Source: Pteria penguin
Lineage: Eukaryota > Mollusca > Bivalvia > Pterioida > Pteriidae
NCBI GenBank assembly: GCA_035048485.1
Contig: CM068586.1
Span: 32,334,849 to 32,398,848 of the forward strand
Direction: 5' to 3'
Length of the DNA: 64,000 bases
Part shown: piece after piece, positions 60,700 through 64,000 of the stretch
Numbering within the stretch: position 1 is the first letter of the stretch
How the letters are laid out: each line of letters opens with the position of its first letter
Position numbers and translations under genes: made by a program
The notes under the pieces: generated by a model
Told to the model about the DNA's origin: nothing
Database searches by the model: none
Seen by the model: the letters and a program-made list of their open reading frames with translations, nothing else

Positions 60700-63135
60700 A
60701 ATTCATTATGTATTCGACATGCCGTTTTATATTTATATATCTTATAAGCAATAAACGATATAGTATTATTTATACAGAATACTTTTTGTTAATATCTCGA
60801 AACAGACCATTGAGTATATGTTTCCATTATACATCAAACTTAAGACAAACACTGACGGTATTCCAAAGCTACTGCACATTTACACACTCAAATATTAAAT
60901 GTTTTGCGTTCTCATCATTATCTATACATGTGTCATAATGTGGACTTCTCTCTTTGTTCCATTTGCTTAAATATTGATTGTTATTTAATAGATTATTGAG
61001 TATATTGTAGTTTAATTCTGATGTCGATTTATCAAAAATATTTACTATTTCTAAATTTACAACCACATTTGATTTTCTTCAATACTTAATTCTCTTGACA
61101 GTGTTCTTTGATAGCATTGTTTCTCAAATTTAGAGAGAATCAGATTGTTATAGAATAATATACAATCAGATATTATTGATTTAAAACCTGTCTTAAATGA
61201 AAAGGCGGTAGCTCTTGTGAATTTTAATGGACTGCATTTGTCAGATCGAAGGAGTTTATGACATTTTTGAAAATATTTTTAGAGATAAATATTCACATAA
61301 CCAATCATTTTTATTCTTTAATAATCATTAATATCTCTAAATTTGCATTTTCATCCACAAAATCTTTAACATGTAATATTCCACTTTGGATTCAGTTTTT
61401 AAAGAAAAGAGACTTTCTATTTCGTAAAAAGTTGACAGATACCTAGATTGTTGCAATAATTTGCATTAATTCATTTCTTGCATATGTACCAAATTTTTAC
61501 ATCTTACAAAAGCTTACAAAACGTTCTTGATAGAATTTTGGCATTTTACTCACAAACTCAAAGTGATGATATTTGGTTTCATTACTTTTGAGAAGATAAT
61601 TGATATCGATTTCATGTTTTACAAAATCCATTTATAAAATCAAACATATGGCTTCTATTTTTGTTGATTTTTGCTACCCATGGTGCTTCTAAGGGCTGCT
61701 TTTTTTAGTTTCAATGTCTACTATACCTACTCCACCTTTTTCAATGTCACCAATAATTGTTTCTTTTTCAGATGCTTTCCATATAAAATTGAATATTGAT
61801 TTTGTTAATTTCTTGAGGTTCTCTTCATCTGGAAACGGAAGAAAATTAGCGACGTTTATAATAAATATAGAACATATATACCTTTTAATTTAGTGCACAA
61901 TATGCACATTTCGACAATTTGAAGAACAGAGTTGAAACCAGAATGACCGAAAAGTGAACCAAAGAATCTATCTAAGGACAGAGCTATGCATGAGGGAGAT
62001 TCTTCTTAGTTTTAGAGTAATTTACTTCATTTGATGACTGAAAATTTAAAAAAAGTATATATTTCATGTTAGTACAAAAGCACTGAAAACTAGACTTATG
62101 ATGCCCTCGGGTCCTATCAGTCCACCTGCAGTGACACCGGCCTAGTGGTTATAATTTTAGTGATAGCGAGAGTATTGATGACATTACACATTCTAAGATC
62201 CGAATAATTTTCATCCAAATTTTTGTTATGGCATTCTTCTTTGTTATGATCAATATGAATTCCAATACATTTTACAGTATCTATATTTACCTTTATATCA
62301 ATTATTCCAAGGAATTGTCCTTTCAACTTCCCTAGAAGAATGCATTCAGTTCAAGAAATATTGATTTTAGACCCTGCAATTTTACATAAATTTTTAACAG
62401 TATCTCATGTATGTTGTAGTGAAGTAATATTTTAACAGTAACTGTAAGGTCATCTACATGATAATTATTTTTTATTTCTTTGTCCATATTTTTAAGTAAT
62501 ATACCAAGAATTGATTTATAATATTCTAAATTTAGCGCCCATATTTTTGCAACGAACAAGTATAACATCCTTGAAACTGGAGAGTCGTGTCTTATTCTTG
62601 GTTTCATTTCACATATCCATCCATTATTCTTCAACATCAAAATTGGTTTCGTATATAATATATTCATGCAGGTAACAAATTGTCCTCATATATTTAATTT
62701 ATATAGAGTTTTAAATATAAAATTCCATTCGACAAAAATCGAAAGCTTTTTCAAAGTCTAAGAATAATAAAATACCATCCTCATTATTTTCTTCGCAATA
62801 GTCATATACAACTAAAATTTTTCTAGCATTTTCACCTATATTTCTTCATTTTATATATGCAGTTTGTTCCATTCAAATAACTTTATTTAATATATTTTGT
62901 AATATTTTAGCAAAACTAAATGCAATGATTTTATAATCTATGTTTTTTATGCTTAACGGTATGTAGATACTCAAAAATTTTCTGTACACTTTCCACGAGA
63001 TTAGTGATAAGATTGACAATCTTTGCGTAAACCATAATTCCTTTTGCTCAAAAATGTTAATAAGATTATCATAAAACAAGTGTTTTAAGGAGGAATTAAA
63101 CACTTGACTCCCGAATTCAATTTTCTTCATTTTTT
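60700..63135 (-). pseudogene. Decayed LINE reverse transcriptase, 5'-truncated
   Basis: In order on the minus strand: QRLSILSLISWKVYRKFLSI with IPLSIKNIDYKIIAF (about 63030-62890), then VKNNGWICEM-like and RIRHDSPVSRMLYLFVAKI (about 62625-62535), then NNYHVDDLTVTVKIL where QYADDT is expected (about 62465). The C-terminal SKWNKERSPHYDTC with HLIFEC (about 60960-60880) is a Cys/His tail. The pattern is L1/Tx1-like, as for the fragment at 45-46.7 kb. Many stops and shifts. It is split by a 360-bp repeat at 61855-62155. Confidence 0.65.
61855..62155 (-). repeat. 360-bp repeat inserted in the LINE remnant
   Basis: Starts ATAAATATAGAACATATATA and ends GGCCTAGTGGTTATA, with LINE-like sequence on both sides. 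TTATA occurs at both edges and may be the target duplication or the unit end. It lacks the ATTCTCATGGCC part of the full unit. Confidence 0.65.
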
Positions 63136-63189
63136 CATAATTAGTATTTGAATATGATATCTACTAAATTGCAAAGTATGAAAAAAATT

Positions 63190-64000
63190 TATCCACACAG
63201 TTCTGAAAAATTTGACTTTGAATAAGCTCCCTCTGAGGCATATTTGGAGTTCCCTTGAAAGGTACTACAAGGTCAATTTAATATGTTTTAACTTTACCAA
63301 ATGTAAATATATATCAGAAACACAAATCAATATCAGAAAAGGAATAATTTTTTAGTAAAATTTCCAAGGAGAAATTGTTTTGAAAGAACTTATTTCAATA
63401 TCTGTGCTAGAAAGGTTTCAGTAAATATACAAAATCAGTAGAAAAAATCCCCTATTTTCTCCCCTAAAAACAGCATTTTACAAAAATCTGCAAATTCAAT
63501 TTTCAAGAAAAATTATATCTATAATCCTTAGTGTCCAATTGCACAACATTAAGAGTATGAAGAAAATTTATCCACAGGAATAGAAAATATGGTCACCAAA
63601 TCTTGACTATTTTGACATGTCAGAAATTGTCCAATTTGGGAATCGTCATATAAATATAAACATGAAACACATATAAACATTTAAAATTAATTTAATTTTA
63701 ATTAATTTTGAATGATAACAATATATCATATATTTCAACATATTTTATGATCAATTTCTAAATTGAAAAATTAAAAAAGAGGCCAGAGAAGGTCAAAATT
63801 GTTCACCAAAGTCACAATGTTACATATGAAAATGACCAAGACAAATGATGTCAAAATTGTAATGAAATGAAATTCTAGAATAAGATGTAATCTAAAATGT
63901 TTGAAATAGATCCCTATATATCACTTATGCATAAATAAAGAAAAATTGAAACAAAAGCAGAGAATATTTGGTGACAAACAATATTCTCAATTGTTGCACC
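63190..64000. other. AT-rich non-coding end of window
   Basis: GAAAAAAATTTATCCACA-type sequence occurs at 63179 and again near 63560, a weak internal repeat. No gene recognised. Confidence 0.5.

Overview
The window is animal nuclear DNA: AT-rich, gene-poor, intron-sized non-coding stretches, long simple repeats, tRNA-derived SINEs and several classes of eukaryotic retroelement. The mixture (an intronless FkbM-type methyltransferase gene, Penelope-like and DIRS-like retroelements, short SINEs with a conserved GTGACGTAAAA tail, a VWC-like exon) suggests a mollusc, most likely a bivalve. That assignment is inference. I saw no prokaryotic operons, rRNA, functional tRNA or CRISPR array.

Layout. 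0-1 kb: the one clearly intact host gene, a membrane-anchored FkbM-domain methyltransferase on the minus strand running off the left edge, with a TATA-like box upstream. 1.1-6.4 kb: AT-rich non-coding DNA. 6.4-9.8 kb: retroelement tails, tRNA-derived SINEs, a 48-bp inverted repeat pair and a 1.1-kb segment that recurs inverted at 19-20 kb and again at 26-27 kb. 9.5-13.8 kb: a candidate DNA element bounded by inverted, motif-rich ends. It holds the wreck of a zinc-finger/acidic ORF, a 37-bp minisatellite (25 units), a Cys-rich ORF and a conserved ORF of unknown function. 13.0-29.3 kb: a large tandem duplication (unit 1 about 9.1 kb, unit 2 about 7.2 kb), each unit holding a dead Penelope-like element. 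29-37 kb: repeats, SINEs and a truncated Penelope-like copy.

37.46-42.31 kb: an almost full-length but decayed DIRS-type tyrosine-recombinase retrotransposon with inverted terminal repeats and an internal complementary region. 42.5-45 kb: a tandem array of a roughly 360-bp repeat that carries a small TIR element. 45.4-46.7 kb: part of a LINE ORF2. 48.1-49.6 kb: a 42-bp minisatellite interrupted by a SINE. 51-55.4 kb: SINE, GGCTAGT-rich element, 177-bp repeat and a diverged Penelope-like copy. 55.8-57.0 kb: three tandem 444-bp units with promoter-like motifs. 58.4-58.6 kb: a probable host exon with a VWC-like cysteine pattern. 59.7-63.1 kb: more of the 360-bp family and a second decayed LINE.

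Apart from the FkbM gene and the probable VWC-like exon, the window is a layered transposon graveyard. Most open frames in it are pieces of retroelement proteins or frames kept open by tandem repeats. The best candidates for something undescribed are the 9.5-13.8 kb element with its unrecognised ORFs and the 444-bp tandem array. The DIRS element is a clean structural example of a known class.
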